In this document: positions 42,196-49,907 of the stretch, piece after piece
Layout: the number at the start of each line of letters is the position of its first letter
Numbering within the stretch: position 1 is the first letter of the stretch
DNA from: Candidatus Pacearchaeota archaeon
GTDB lineage: Archaea; Nanobdellota; Nanobdellia; Pacearchaeales; GW2011-AR1
Assembly (NCBI GenBank): GCA_019659125.1
Contig: JAIFVX010000001.1
Coordinates: forward strand, 244,097 to 308,096
DNA length: 64,000 nt
Direction: 5' to 3'
Program-made: the position numbers and the translations under genes
The notes under the pieces: generated by a model
Told to the model about the DNA's origin: nothing
Seen by the model: the letters and a program-made list of their open reading frames with translations, nothing else
The model's database searches: none

Positions 42196-43122
42196 ATGAA
42201 AATGAAGAAAAAGGGGAAGAAAGTAGTAAAAAAAGTGTTGAAGTGGCCAACAAAGCCAATGGCTAGGAAGGTAAAAAGGATGGCGAAGAAAGTCGCTAAA
42301 AAGTCTGCAGTGACTGTGCATAGGCCAAAGGTCGCTCATGCAAAGCACATTCTAAAGCACGCTAGAAAACACGCAAGAAGACCAATAGGAATACCGAAAA
42401 AACCCCATACACGTATGCAATATCTTGGAAGGGTTCCCACCTATATTCCTAATTTTGATGTCCTGGTGCAGGGGGGATTTGAAAAAAACTCAACAAACCT
42501 TGTCGTAGGAGGCTCAGGTAATGGAAAATCCATCTTTGCAACCCAATTCCTAATAGGTGGGATGAATAAGGGGGAAAAGGCGCTCTATGTGACTTTCGAG
42601 GAAAAGAAAGACCAGTTCTATGCGAACATGAAAGAGTTCGGCTGGGACCTTGTGGAATATGAGAAAAAAGAGCTCTTTACATTCCTTGAATATACTCCAG
42701 GAAAAGTTCAAACCATGCTTGAGGAAGGGGGAGGGGCTATCGAAAGTATCATTCTTAAGAAAAAGATATCACGAGTGGTGATTGACAGTATAACATCTTT
42801 TGCGCTCCTCTTTGAAGATGAGCTATCAAAGCGTGAAGCTGCGCTTTCCCTGTTCAATATGATCCACAAGTGGAATTGCACATCCGTTCTTACTTTGGAA
42901 GAAGATCCGAAGGCAGGAAAGCTTGGGCCCCAGACGTTGCAGTTTGAATCTGACTCTATTGTCATTCTTTATTACCAGCTTAATAGAAGAGAGCGAGAAC
43001 GTTACCTTGAAATTCTAAAAATGAGGGGTACAAAGCACTCGAAGAAAATCTATAAGTTTGGCATTGATAAGAGAGGCATTGTGATCGACAGAAGGCCGTG
43101 CGCAAACCCACTCGTCGAATAA
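42196..43122 (+). CDS. KaiC/ArlH(FlaH)-like RecA-fold ATPase with a basic N-terminal tail
   Basis: 308 aa. The RecA/KaiC domain (about 75-305) has Walker A VGGSGNGKS (~104-112) and Walker B RVVIDSITSF (~198). ArlH-type proteins work with the secretion ATPase in archaellum or pilus assembly, as expected from the position behind the GspE and TadC genes. The first ~60 residues are extremely Lys/Arg/His rich (e.g. KKKGKKVVKKVLKWPTKPM), histone-H1-like, and not part of the known ArlH fold. Confidence 0.85.
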   Translation: MKMKKKGKKVVKKVLKWPTKPMARKVKRMAKKVAKKSAVTVHRPKVAHAKHILKHARKHARRPIGIPKKPHTRMQYLGRVPTYIPNFDVLVQGGFEKNSTNLVVGGSGNGKSIFATQFLIGGMNKGEKALYVTFEEKKDQFYANMKEFGWDLVEYEKKELFTFLEYTPGKVQTMLEEGGGAIESIILKKKISRVVIDSITSFALLFEDELSKREAALSLFNMIHKWNCTSVLTLEEDPKAGKLGPQTLQFESDSIVILYYQLNRRERERYLEILKMRGTKHSKKIYKFGIDKRGIVIDRRPCANPLVE

Positions 43123-43598
43123 TGAAAAAAGCTCAGGCCTGGGGGATGGATTTGATGATAGCAGGAATTATTTTTATCACGGCCATTATAGCGCTCTACC
43201 TCTACTCGCTTAATTACTCGAATGAAGGAGAAGAGATTCTCAAGGAGCTTCAATCAGATGGAGAGACGATGGCTTCCCTCTTGCTTTCAGAAGGAGCCCC
43301 TGTTGACTGGAATATCACTTCAGTTATAGTCCCAGGGATTTCAAGCGCGAATAAAATCAATGACACAAAGTTAGGCTACCTGTACACGCTTTCAGTAAAT
43401 AACTATACAAGGACACAGCTCATGCTCAATACAAAATACAACTATTTCATATTCTTTTCGACGCCGATGGTAATCCAAGGCAATACCGTCTCAGGGATAG
43501 GGATGAATACATCATCGCCCAGCAATCTTATAACGATCACTCACTATACGAGTTATCAGAACAAGCTTGCCACTATGTACGTGCAACTATGGAATTAA
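43122..43598 (+). CDS. Pilus-locus pseudopilin-like protein, 158 aa
   Basis: Starts at MKKAQAWGMDLMIAGIIF; the ATG shares one base with the previous stop (TAATG). A short basic start leads directly into a hydrophobic helix, as in pilins, though without the canonical Glu5. The rest is an extracellular domain with several N-x-S/T sites. Its position between the ATPase and the large surface protein suggests a minor pilin or pseudopilin. Confidence 0.7.
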   Translation: MKKAQAWGMDLMIAGIIFITAIIALYLYSLNYSNEGEEILKELQSDGETMASLLLSEGAPVDWNITSVIVPGISSANKINDTKLGYLYTLSVNNYTRTQLMLNTKYNYFIFFSTPMVIQGNTVSGIGMNTSSPSNLITITHYTSYQNKLATMYVQLWN

Positions 43599-46021
43599 AA
43601 AAAAGAGGCATTTTCTTCAGTGTTGACGCGCTTATAGCAGTCAGTATCGTGCTCCTCGTCATAGCGATAGCATATCCTATCATCCACTATCAAAAGCCAA
43701 AGACTGAAGTCCATTATGACATCATCACAACCCTTTCGGCGTTAAAGGTTGGAGAGATTGACAATCTCTATGTACAATCATTGATAGCGAACGGTACTAT
43801 TACCGATATGAACAAGTCCTTGCTTGAGCAGATAGGAGAGTTCTATGCAACCGACATCAATCAGGCACGAGCGTTAGGTGACAGCGTGCTCTCAACCCTT
43901 GACACAAAATACAATGTAGGGCTTTGGTATGGGGGGACCCTCGTTGCATCAAAAAACTCAACACCGTTTGAAAATGCAAAGGACGTTGACATTGCCACAC
44001 AGCTCATAAGCGGTCTTAAGGAAGGGGGTAGTGCAAAGGGCTACTCTGCCCGAGGATACTTATCAAACCAATTTAAGAGCGACTATTATTACTTCGGAGG
44101 ATACGTAGGAGATGGCAACATCAGCAGAATCGTTAATTATTCCGGAAATATTTCATCTGTTTCTATGGAGATGGTCGCAAGCACCAATTTCACAGTATAT
44201 GTGAATGGAAATCTTGAGGGGAGCTTTTCAGGCGCCGTATCAGAGACAACCCCGATGGCATACACTGTCCCTCTTACTCACTTTGTCAGTGGAGCAAACA
44301 CGATAGAATTGGGAGGAAGCAATCTCCATATAACTGGGGGATATATAAAAATCTCCTACCAGAGCTCTGCCCAATACCAGCAGCCAAAATATAATTTTCC
44401 AGGTATCGATGGAATCATCAATATCTATGATGGTTTGTATGTGCCCAGCACTCTTAACAGCATGAGTGTCTACCTCCATTACAACAGCAGCTACCAGACA
44501 TTTCTCATAATAGGAAATGTCACTGTCTTTAGCAATGCAACACCATCAGAAACATCTATCACTCTCAGCAACGCACAGTTATCTGCTCTTCTCAACTATA
44601 ATGATCTTTCGAACAAGACAATTCCTATAAGGCTTGGATTGCTGAATGTAACATATCTGCCTGGTAACAATGCGTATGTAATCTCAGTTGCTGATTTATC
44701 GGGAGGGGTCAGTTCAGCGAGGGCTGCTGGCTGTGGAAACGATGGGCTATGCGCAGTGCAGAAAGCAAACTATCTTCTGGTCAATTCCCTCCTTGGTCTT
44801 AACAATACTGCACTTGGACTCGTAGGAAATCACCAAGGAACGGTTAATCCTCTTTATTCACATCCTCTCTCGACCAATAAAACATCCCTTAACAATACGA
44901 TAAAGACCTGGAGCAACAATGGAAACCTTGACCTATGCTATGGCATAAAAAACGCAACTGACACCTTGAAAGTCATATCAGGAGATACCATTAAATCAAT
45001 AATTCTTTTGGGTACAAAGTTTCCCAACAGTTGTCTAGGAGCAAGCGGGAATGTATGGCAAGATACGTACAATCTGGCATGTCAAGCATGGACAAATTAC
45101 AGTATAAGGATAAACACGATAGGAGTAATAGGCAACTCGCAATCAGACGCAAACCTCGGCACGTTGTTGTATAATATTTCCCGATGCACGAATGCAACAT
45201 ATTACAACCAAAGCGTTAGTAATGACCTTGTAGATCTCTATAATAAAACATTGAATGACATTCTTAATTTGACATATTACCTCCAAACGGCCAGTTCAAC
45301 AGGAAATTTTATGACAAGGCTCTATCCTGATTCATATATAGACATAAGTTATGATGCAGTGACTCCTTACGGACTTATTGTCACAGGAGAGAAAATGTTT
45401 TCAAACACCACCTCAGGGTCTTTTGATCTTCCGCAGAATTCAAGTATTGTTGAGACGCGCGTGATATCATACTCTGGGCCCAAATGGACAGCCTTTGTAA
45501 AAGCAAACACAACCACGGTCTATAATCTCACCAGATATGGAAGCAACTACATCCAGCTAGGAGATCCCTATGCTATTAACATTCCGAACGCTAATATCAA
45601 GCAGAACAACACATTTTCACTACAGACAGGAGTAACTACAACAAACCTTTCCGCTGGTTCTGATTACAACAAAATCATCTACACAGTCAAGAAAAATGCC
45701 TCAAGCTACACTCCGATTGTTGCTGCAGCCCAAGGATGTTCATGGACGCTGCAGCATGAAGATGGAACGAACGTCACAATCCATATACCTATGGGGTATG
45801 CAGGCCCCAACACCTGCTTCTACACTGCCTTACAGCAAGCATACAATGAGAATGATGCATTGCAGGCAGCAGCATATTCAGTCGTCAAAGCTCTTGACTT
45901 TGATGGCAATAACAAGATTGACATAAGGCTTTCTCAAAATGATATTCAAATCAGCTCGTCTGAAGTTCAAGGAATCCCATTCATATGGTCCACAGAGGTG
46001 CAGGCGCGAGTATGGGTATAG
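43589..46021 (+). CDS. Large pilus-associated surface protein with vWA-like region
   Basis: The 810-aa protein has a pilin-like N-terminus (MELKKRGIFFSVDALIAVSIVLLVI) and is otherwise extracytoplasmic, with many N-glycosylation sequons. The stretch ~440-560 resembles a von Willebrand A-like fold (IKSIILLGTKFPN, a conserved strand RINTIGVIG and SDANLGTLLYNISRCTNATYY), though the metal-site Ser/Thr residues are not certain. A tip adhesin is plausible, in the manner of PilC/PilY1, but this is inference. Overlaps the previous gene by 10 nt. Confidence 0.68.
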   Translation: MELKKRGIFFSVDALIAVSIVLLVIAIAYPIIHYQKPKTEVHYDIITTLSALKVGEIDNLYVQSLIANGTITDMNKSLLEQIGEFYATDINQARALGDSVLSTLDTKYNVGLWYGGTLVASKNSTPFENAKDVDIATQLISGLKEGGSAKGYSARGYLSNQFKSDYYYFGGYVGDGNISRIVNYSGNISSVSMEMVASTNFTVYVNGNLEGSFSGAVSETTPMAYTVPLTHFVSGANTIELGGSNLHITGGYIKISYQSSAQYQQPKYNFPGIDGIINIYDGLYVPSTLNSMSVYLHYNSSYQTFLIIGNVTVFSNATPSETSITLSNAQLSALLNYNDLSNKTIPIRLGLLNVTYLPGNNAYVISVADLSGGVSSARAAGCGNDGLCAVQKANYLLVNSLLGLNNTALGLVGNHQGTVNPLYSHPLSTNKTSLNNTIKTWSNNGNLDLCYGIKNATDTLKVISGDTIKSIILLGTKFPNSCLGASGNVWQDTYNLACQAWTNYSIRINTIGVIGNSQSDANLGTLLYNISRCTNATYYNQSVSNDLVDLYNKTLNDILNLTYYLQTASSTGNFMTRLYPDSYIDISYDAVTPYGLIVTGEKMFSNTTSGSFDLPQNSSIVETRVISYSGPKWTAFVKANTTTVYNLTRYGSNYIQLGDPYAINIPNANIKQNNTFSLQTGVTTTNLSAGSDYNKIIYTVKKNASSYTPIVAAAQGCSWTLQHEDGTNVTIHIPMGYAGPNTCFYTALQQAYNENDALQAAAYSVVKALDFDGNNKIDIRLSQNDIQISSSEVQGIPFIWSTEVQARVWV

Positions 46022-46938
46022 GAAAAAAAGGCATTTTCTTCACGAGCATGGTGATCATCTTGCTTTCGTTGTTCTTCATTTCGTATGCCGCGTACTCCGA
46101 GTACACTGACAGAAGGCCTGTGGAAAAGAGAATTGAGACTATGAACAAGTTCCTTTTCTCTTTAGAAACAGATTTGTCACGACAGATGTACATTGCAGGA
46201 TTCTATTCTATTTTTATCATGGAAAAGGAGATCGTAGAGACGGGCACATACAATCCGAATGTCACCCAATCTTTTCAAGAGCTGTTTCTCAATGGCACGA
46301 TGCAAGGAAAGGATGAGCCATTTATCCTCGGCGCTAAGCTTCCTGATGTCCAAGCAACAATCAGTGCCAAGGCAGAAAAGATAAATGTCATTGTCAACAT
46401 GCAAAGTTCTACTCCACTCATTGATCAAGTCGATCCCTGGCATGTCCGCATCCGGCTTCCCATTAATCTTTCAGTCAGAGACGCGTCAAATCTTGCATCA
46501 TGGAATAAGAGCTATGAAGTGACTGCATTTGTTCCAGTCCAAGGTTTTGAAGATCCCCTCTATCTCGTTAACACCCATGGTCTTGTCAGTAATAACATAA
46601 CGAAAACTTCCTACACTCCATTCGTATCGGGGAGTAATGTCGCAAATCTTTTGCTGCATCTTCAGCAATCAGCATACTACGAGAATACATTAGCTCCTAG
46701 TTTTCTTGATCGATTGCAAGGAAAAACCTCAGCGAATACAAATGGCATCGAATCCTTTATCTATCTTCCAAAGCTTTCCGGCCAGGGTCTTACAGTGCAA
46801 GACAAAGCTGCAGTAGACTGGATTTACTTCTCATCAGCATCTCCAAGCGCATCGCACATACAAGGTATGCCATCATGGTTCAGGCTCGCCGACACACATC
46901 TCTCCACCTACAACGTTTCCAGCCTTACAGCTCCATGA
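46012..46938 (+). CDS. Pilus-locus membrane-anchored protein, 308 aa
   Basis: Begins MGIGKKGIFFTSMVIILLSLFF, very similar in its KKGIFF start to the previous protein, so both may use the same export or processing route. After the helix comes a long extracytoplasmic domain with N-x-S/T sites. Function unknown; possibly a PilX-like minor component. It overlaps the 810-aa gene by 10 nt and ends the operon before the pilin promoter. Confidence 0.65.
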   Translation: MGIGKKGIFFTSMVIILLSLFFISYAAYSEYTDRRPVEKRIETMNKFLFSLETDLSRQMYIAGFYSIFIMEKEIVETGTYNPNVTQSFQELFLNGTMQGKDEPFILGAKLPDVQATISAKAEKINVIVNMQSSTPLIDQVDPWHVRIRLPINLSVRDASNLASWNKSYEVTAFVPVQGFEDPLYLVNTHGLVSNNITKTSYTPFVSGSNVANLLLHLQQSAYYENTLAPSFLDRLQGKTSANTNGIESFIYLPKLSGQGLTVQDKAAVDWIYFSSASPSASHIQGMPSWFRLADTHLSTYNVSSLTAP

Positions 46939-46943
46939 CAATA

Positions 46944-46951
46944 TTTATAAA
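46944..46951 (+). promoter_or_regulatory. TATA box of the first major pilin gene
   Basis: TTTATAAA centred at 46947.5. The expected transcription start near 46973 gives a leader of about 50 nt before the ATG at 47025, unlike most genes here, which look leaderless. Confidence 0.45.
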
Positions 46952-46975
46952 CAGCCTATATGTAATATAGAGAAC

Positions 46976-46990
46976 CTAGTCATCGACTAG
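46976..46990 (+). promoter_or_regulatory. 5' leader hairpin of the first major pilin gene
   Basis: CTAGT-CATCG-ACTAG can fold into a 5-bp hairpin near the expected 5' end of the transcript. Downstream, GGAGGT (47013-47018) lies 6 nt before the ATG at 47025, a strong Shine-Dalgarno site. Confidence 0.45.
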
Positions 46991-47024
46991 ATTGATAGTA
47001 CAATAGGTAAAAGGAGGTTATAAC

Positions 47025-47477
47025 ATGCACGAAAGAAAAGGTCAAGCAGCTATGGAGTTCTTGATGACCTATGGTTGGGCAATTCTTGCCGCAATCATCG
47101 CTATTGGAGTCTTGGCATACTTTGGTGTGTTCAGTCCTGGTAAATACACGACAGGATCAACCGTAGTAAACCCCCCATTCTATGCAAACGCATGGAACGT
47201 TAAAGGAAATGGGATTAATATTGAGATCAAGAACAATGGTGGAGAGTTGTATAATATTACAAGTCTCAGTATCACTCCAGACATAGGATCCTGTACAGCT
47301 AATGATACTCAAATACTAATTGATGCGGGCGATGCGGTAGAACGTCATATACCATGCAGTGGATTGCCAGCAGTTGGAAGCAGTGTCAAGGGAGATATCT
47401 CGATTTCCTACCATAAGTCAGGAAGTACAATCGATCTCACATCTACAGGAACAATAGCCGAGAAAGTCACGGCTTAA
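47025..47477 (+). CDS. Type IV pilin, major-pilin-like (copy 1)
   Basis: 150 aa. Leader MHERKG, cleavage before Q-A-A-M-E, then the hydrophobic helix FLMTYGWAILAAIIAIGVLAY and a head domain with one cysteine pair (SCTAND...IPCSG) that could form a disulfide, and several N-x-T sites. A paralog lies 1.3 kb downstream with an identical 45-bp stretch. The TATA box, ~50-nt leader and strong ribosome-binding site suggest high expression. Processed by the archaeal prepilin peptidase. Confidence 0.88.
   Translation: MHERKGQAAMEFLMTYGWAILAAIIAIGVLAYFGVFSPGKYTTGSTVVNPPFYANAWNVKGNGINIEIKNNGGELYNITSLSITPDIGSCTANDTQILIDAGDAVERHIPCSGLPAVGSSVKGDISISYHKSGSTIDLTSTGTIAEKVTA
47040..47084 (+). repeat. 45-bp exact repeat, copy 1 (pilin coding region)
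   Basis: Identical to 48794-48838; it encodes the cleavage site and start of the pilin helix. It marks a duplicated gene pair and could be a recombination or gene-conversion substrate. Confidence 0.85.
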
Positions 47478-47512
47478 ATTTTTATTTTATTTTTCTCTCT
47501 TCTTATTTTTTA
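47478..47512 (+). terminator. T-rich terminator after pilin copy 1
   Basis: The stretch ATTTTTATTTTATTTTTC directly follows the pilin stop, followed by a CTCTTCTTATTTTTT tract: a U-rich archaeal termination signal. Confidence 0.6.
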
Positions 47513-47590
47513 TTGCCTAATGGCAATTATACGTCTTTTAGAAAAGTGTGAATAACCATAATTTTATATAATTCCATGAAATGAGGATTT

Positions 47591-48721
47591 ATGCCAGAAA
47601 TATGGGATTATGAAACAGAAGTAATAGATTATCTTAATCAAATTGATTCATTAGTAGAATCTGAGGAAAAGCAGAAGTTAGTTAAAGAATTAGCTGACAA
47701 GTTAGCTGGAGAGTTCAGTAGTAAAACCGATTCTATGATGGAAAGAATTAGGGAAATAAAATCAGACGTAAAGGCGCTAGGTATTCCAAAAAATCTTATG
47801 GATGTGCTTAAAGAAGCAATTTTTTGTTACGTTAATGGACAGTACTTATCTGCAATAGCATCTATAGGAATTACTTCAGAGCTCTTTTGTAGCCACATTT
47901 TTAGATTATATCTAGAAGGCCTTGGAATTGAGGAGTTTAAAATTAGAAGAAGAATTGATAGTTTTAACAAGATTAGTCAAGTTGAAAAAATAGAAACTCT
48001 ATATTCTATAGTGAATGTAAATGATGAAATATGTTCCATGCTTAAAGAAATCAGAAAGAAAAGAAATAATAGTATTCATCCAAATCAATCAAGAGATTAT
48101 AAAGAAGACTCGCTGGATTGTCTACAATGCATGATTCATATGTTAAATACATATTCTGAAAGTGTCTTAGACATACAGAAGGTTCCTAAAACTAATATAC
48201 TCCCGATCTTAAAAGAAACTGATGTTGCAATAGGAAACTTAAATGCTCCAGTGGTCATGTTCTGGTATTTTGACTATCAATGTCCTTTTTGTAAAAAGTT
48301 TTGGAAAGAAACGCTCCCCAGAATAAAATCAGAATACATTGATACTGGAAAATTAAGATTAGTGTATAAAGATTTTCCTTTGGAAAGCATACATCCTCTT
48401 GCGGAGGAATCTGCAGAGGTTACAAGATGTATTCAGCACAATATAAACAACGAAGAATATCTTACAATTCATAATAAAATATTTGAAAATCAAGAGTATA
48501 TTAATTCTGAAAATCTTCGCGCATGGGTCAACGAAATAGGATGCAACGTCGATTTTTGCATGCAACATCATGCTTACAGAGATGAAATTAAACAAAGTCG
48601 AATTGAGGCCATAAATGTTGGTGCTCTGGGAACGCCACACTTTGTTATAGGAGATTCTTCTATTCCAGGAACGCAGCAATATGAAGTTTTCAAACGAGTG
48701 ATAGAAAATGAATTAGCTTGA
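47591..48721 (+). CDS. HEPN-like domain fused to a DsbA-family thioredoxin domain
   Basis: A 376-aa fusion. Residues ~60-195 are helical with the HEPN ribonuclease-type motif R158-N-N-S-I-H163 (R-x4-H with polar N after R). Residues ~205-376 form a DsbA-like fold with redox C231-P-F-C234 and a cis-Pro loop GTPHFVIG, akin to the membrane DsbA at 2482. No signal peptide or membrane anchor, so it is probably cytoplasmic. AT-rich and wedged between two pilin paralogs. HEPN assignment is from motif and helical pattern only. A TTATATAA box lies ~23.5 nt before the ATG. Confidence 0.68.
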   Translation: MPEIWDYETEVIDYLNQIDSLVESEEKQKLVKELADKLAGEFSSKTDSMMERIREIKSDVKALGIPKNLMDVLKEAIFCYVNGQYLSAIASIGITSELFCSHIFRLYLEGLGIEEFKIRRRIDSFNKISQVEKIETLYSIVNVNDEICSMLKEIRKKRNNSIHPNQSRDYKEDSLDCLQCMIHMLNTYSESVLDIQKVPKTNILPILKETDVAIGNLNAPVVMFWYFDYQCPFCKKFWKETLPRIKSEYIDTGKLRLVYKDFPLESIHPLAEESAEVTRCIQHNINNEEYLTIHNKIFENQEYINSENLRAWVNEIGCNVDFCMQHHAYRDEIKQSRIEAINVGALGTPHFVIGDSSIPGTQQYEVFKRVIENELA

Positions 48722-48784
48722 TGATATCCGTAAAGTCACAATTATAAAAATCTTTATAAAGTATATAAGCCACATTTTGATACG

Positions 48785-49246
48785 ATGAAAAAGGGTCAAG
48801 CAGCTATGGAGTTCTTGATGACCTATGGTTGGGCAATTATGGTGGCGATTATTGTTGTTGGTGTTCTCGGTTATTATGGAGTGTTCAGTCCTGGTAAATA
48901 CATCACTGGATCTGCCATTCTCAATCCTCCATTCTATATGAATGCATGGAGTGTTGTGTCTGACGCTGATACAATCACACCAGGAGACCAAAGCGAGGTT
49001 AATATTGAGATCAAGAATAATGGTGGATCCAATTATGATGTCCGAAGTGTTGCTGTCGTAGGCTGCGGTCTTAACGACACGCAAACAACAATCTTGACGG
49101 GAAAGACACAAGCATTTAACATTCCATGCACTTCTCCCTTAGTGAATGGAGAAAACTTCAAGGGTGATGTGACTGTTGTCTACACAAAATCAGGAAGCAG
49201 CATAGAATCCACTTCTACAGGAACTATTGCTGAAAAGATTGCTTAA
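48785..49246 (+). CDS. Type IV pilin, major-pilin-like (copy 2)
   Basis: 153 aa. Leader MKKG, cleavage before Q-A-A-M-E, same helix start FLMTYGWAI and the same FSPGKYITGSAILNPPFY motif as copy 1, with a conserved cysteine pair (GCGLN...IPCTS) that could form a disulfide. Similar to copy 1 along its length but diverged in the head. TTTATAAA is centred 28.5 nt upstream and a second box 20 nt upstream, so it has little or no leader, unlike copy 1. Confidence 0.88.
   Translation: MKKGQAAMEFLMTYGWAIMVAIIVVGVLGYYGVFSPGKYITGSAILNPPFYMNAWSVVSDADTITPGDQSEVNIEIKNNGGSNYDVRSVAVVGCGLNDTQTTILTGKTQAFNIPCTSPLVNGENFKGDVTVVYTKSGSSIESTSTGTIAEKIA
48794..48838 (+). repeat. 45-bp exact repeat, copy 2 (pilin coding region)
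   Basis: Identical to 47040-47084. The two copies flank the HEPN-DsbA gene in the same orientation, so recombination between them would delete that gene and fuse the pilins. Confidence 0.85.
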
Positions 49247-49260
49247 AGCAATAAGAAAAA

Positions 49261-49824
49261 TTACTTACCCTGTCTATTCCATGCCCTAAGACTTGGTCGA
49301 ACTTTCAGTGTTGGGCTTCGGGAACGTAATCCTCGAGATTTCCTGGCAGCAGAGGTTAATCCTCGCTCAGCCCTCTTTTTATGATTAATAATCCATGCAA
49401 GCTCCTTGTCGCTCTGGATCTCAGCTTTGTGAGGGTCTACCATAATAACTTCAAAGAAGTAATACTTTCCGTCTTTTCCTACCGGATATGAATTCAAAAC
49501 CTCAAGATTCAAAAATCTCTTTGATGCCCGAATCTCGGCAACCCACTGATAATTCATCTTCAGCACTTTTCGTACATACTGCTTCCGTGATTTTCTTCCG
49601 TGTGTATGTCGTGATCTCTTCCTTCCACCCCTCTTAAGTCTAACACGGACAACAACAATGCCCTTCTTGGCCTTATAACCAAGCATGCGGGCCTTGTCTA
49701 ATCGAAGCGGCTTGTCAACGACGGTAAATGCGTCGCCTGCTCTCCATTGTATTAAGCGCTCCTGCATAAGTTCCCTACTTGGGTTTCTCCATGCTTGTTT
49801 AAGATAATGATACATTCCTGTCAT
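49261..49824 (-). CDS. rpl15e: Large ribosomal subunit protein eL15
   Basis: The 187-aa very basic protein starts MTGMYHYLKQAWR and has the eL15 pattern GYKAKKGIVVVRVRLKRGGR, SGRKSRKQYV-like GRKSRKQY and the C-terminal GLTSAARKSRGLR stretch. It binds 23S rRNA. The second ATG (MYHYLK) may be the true start. It is the only ribosomal protein in the window. Divergent from metS. Confidence 0.95.
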   Translation of the reverse strand: MTGMYHYLKQAWRNPSRELMQERLIQWRAGDAFTVVDKPLRLDKARMLGYKAKKGIVVVRVRLKRGGRKRSRHTHGRKSRKQYVRKVLKMNYQWVAEIRASKRFLNLEVLNSYPVGKDGKYYFFEVIMVDPHKAEIQSDKELAWIINHKKRAERGLTSAARKSRGLRSRSPTLKVRPSLRAWNRQGK

Positions 49825-49907
49825 CCCACAACCTACAAAAACCGCTTTTTAAATCTTATCACCTCTTAAAAACATAGCTTTTTATACAATATTCAACAAA
49901 CACCGGG

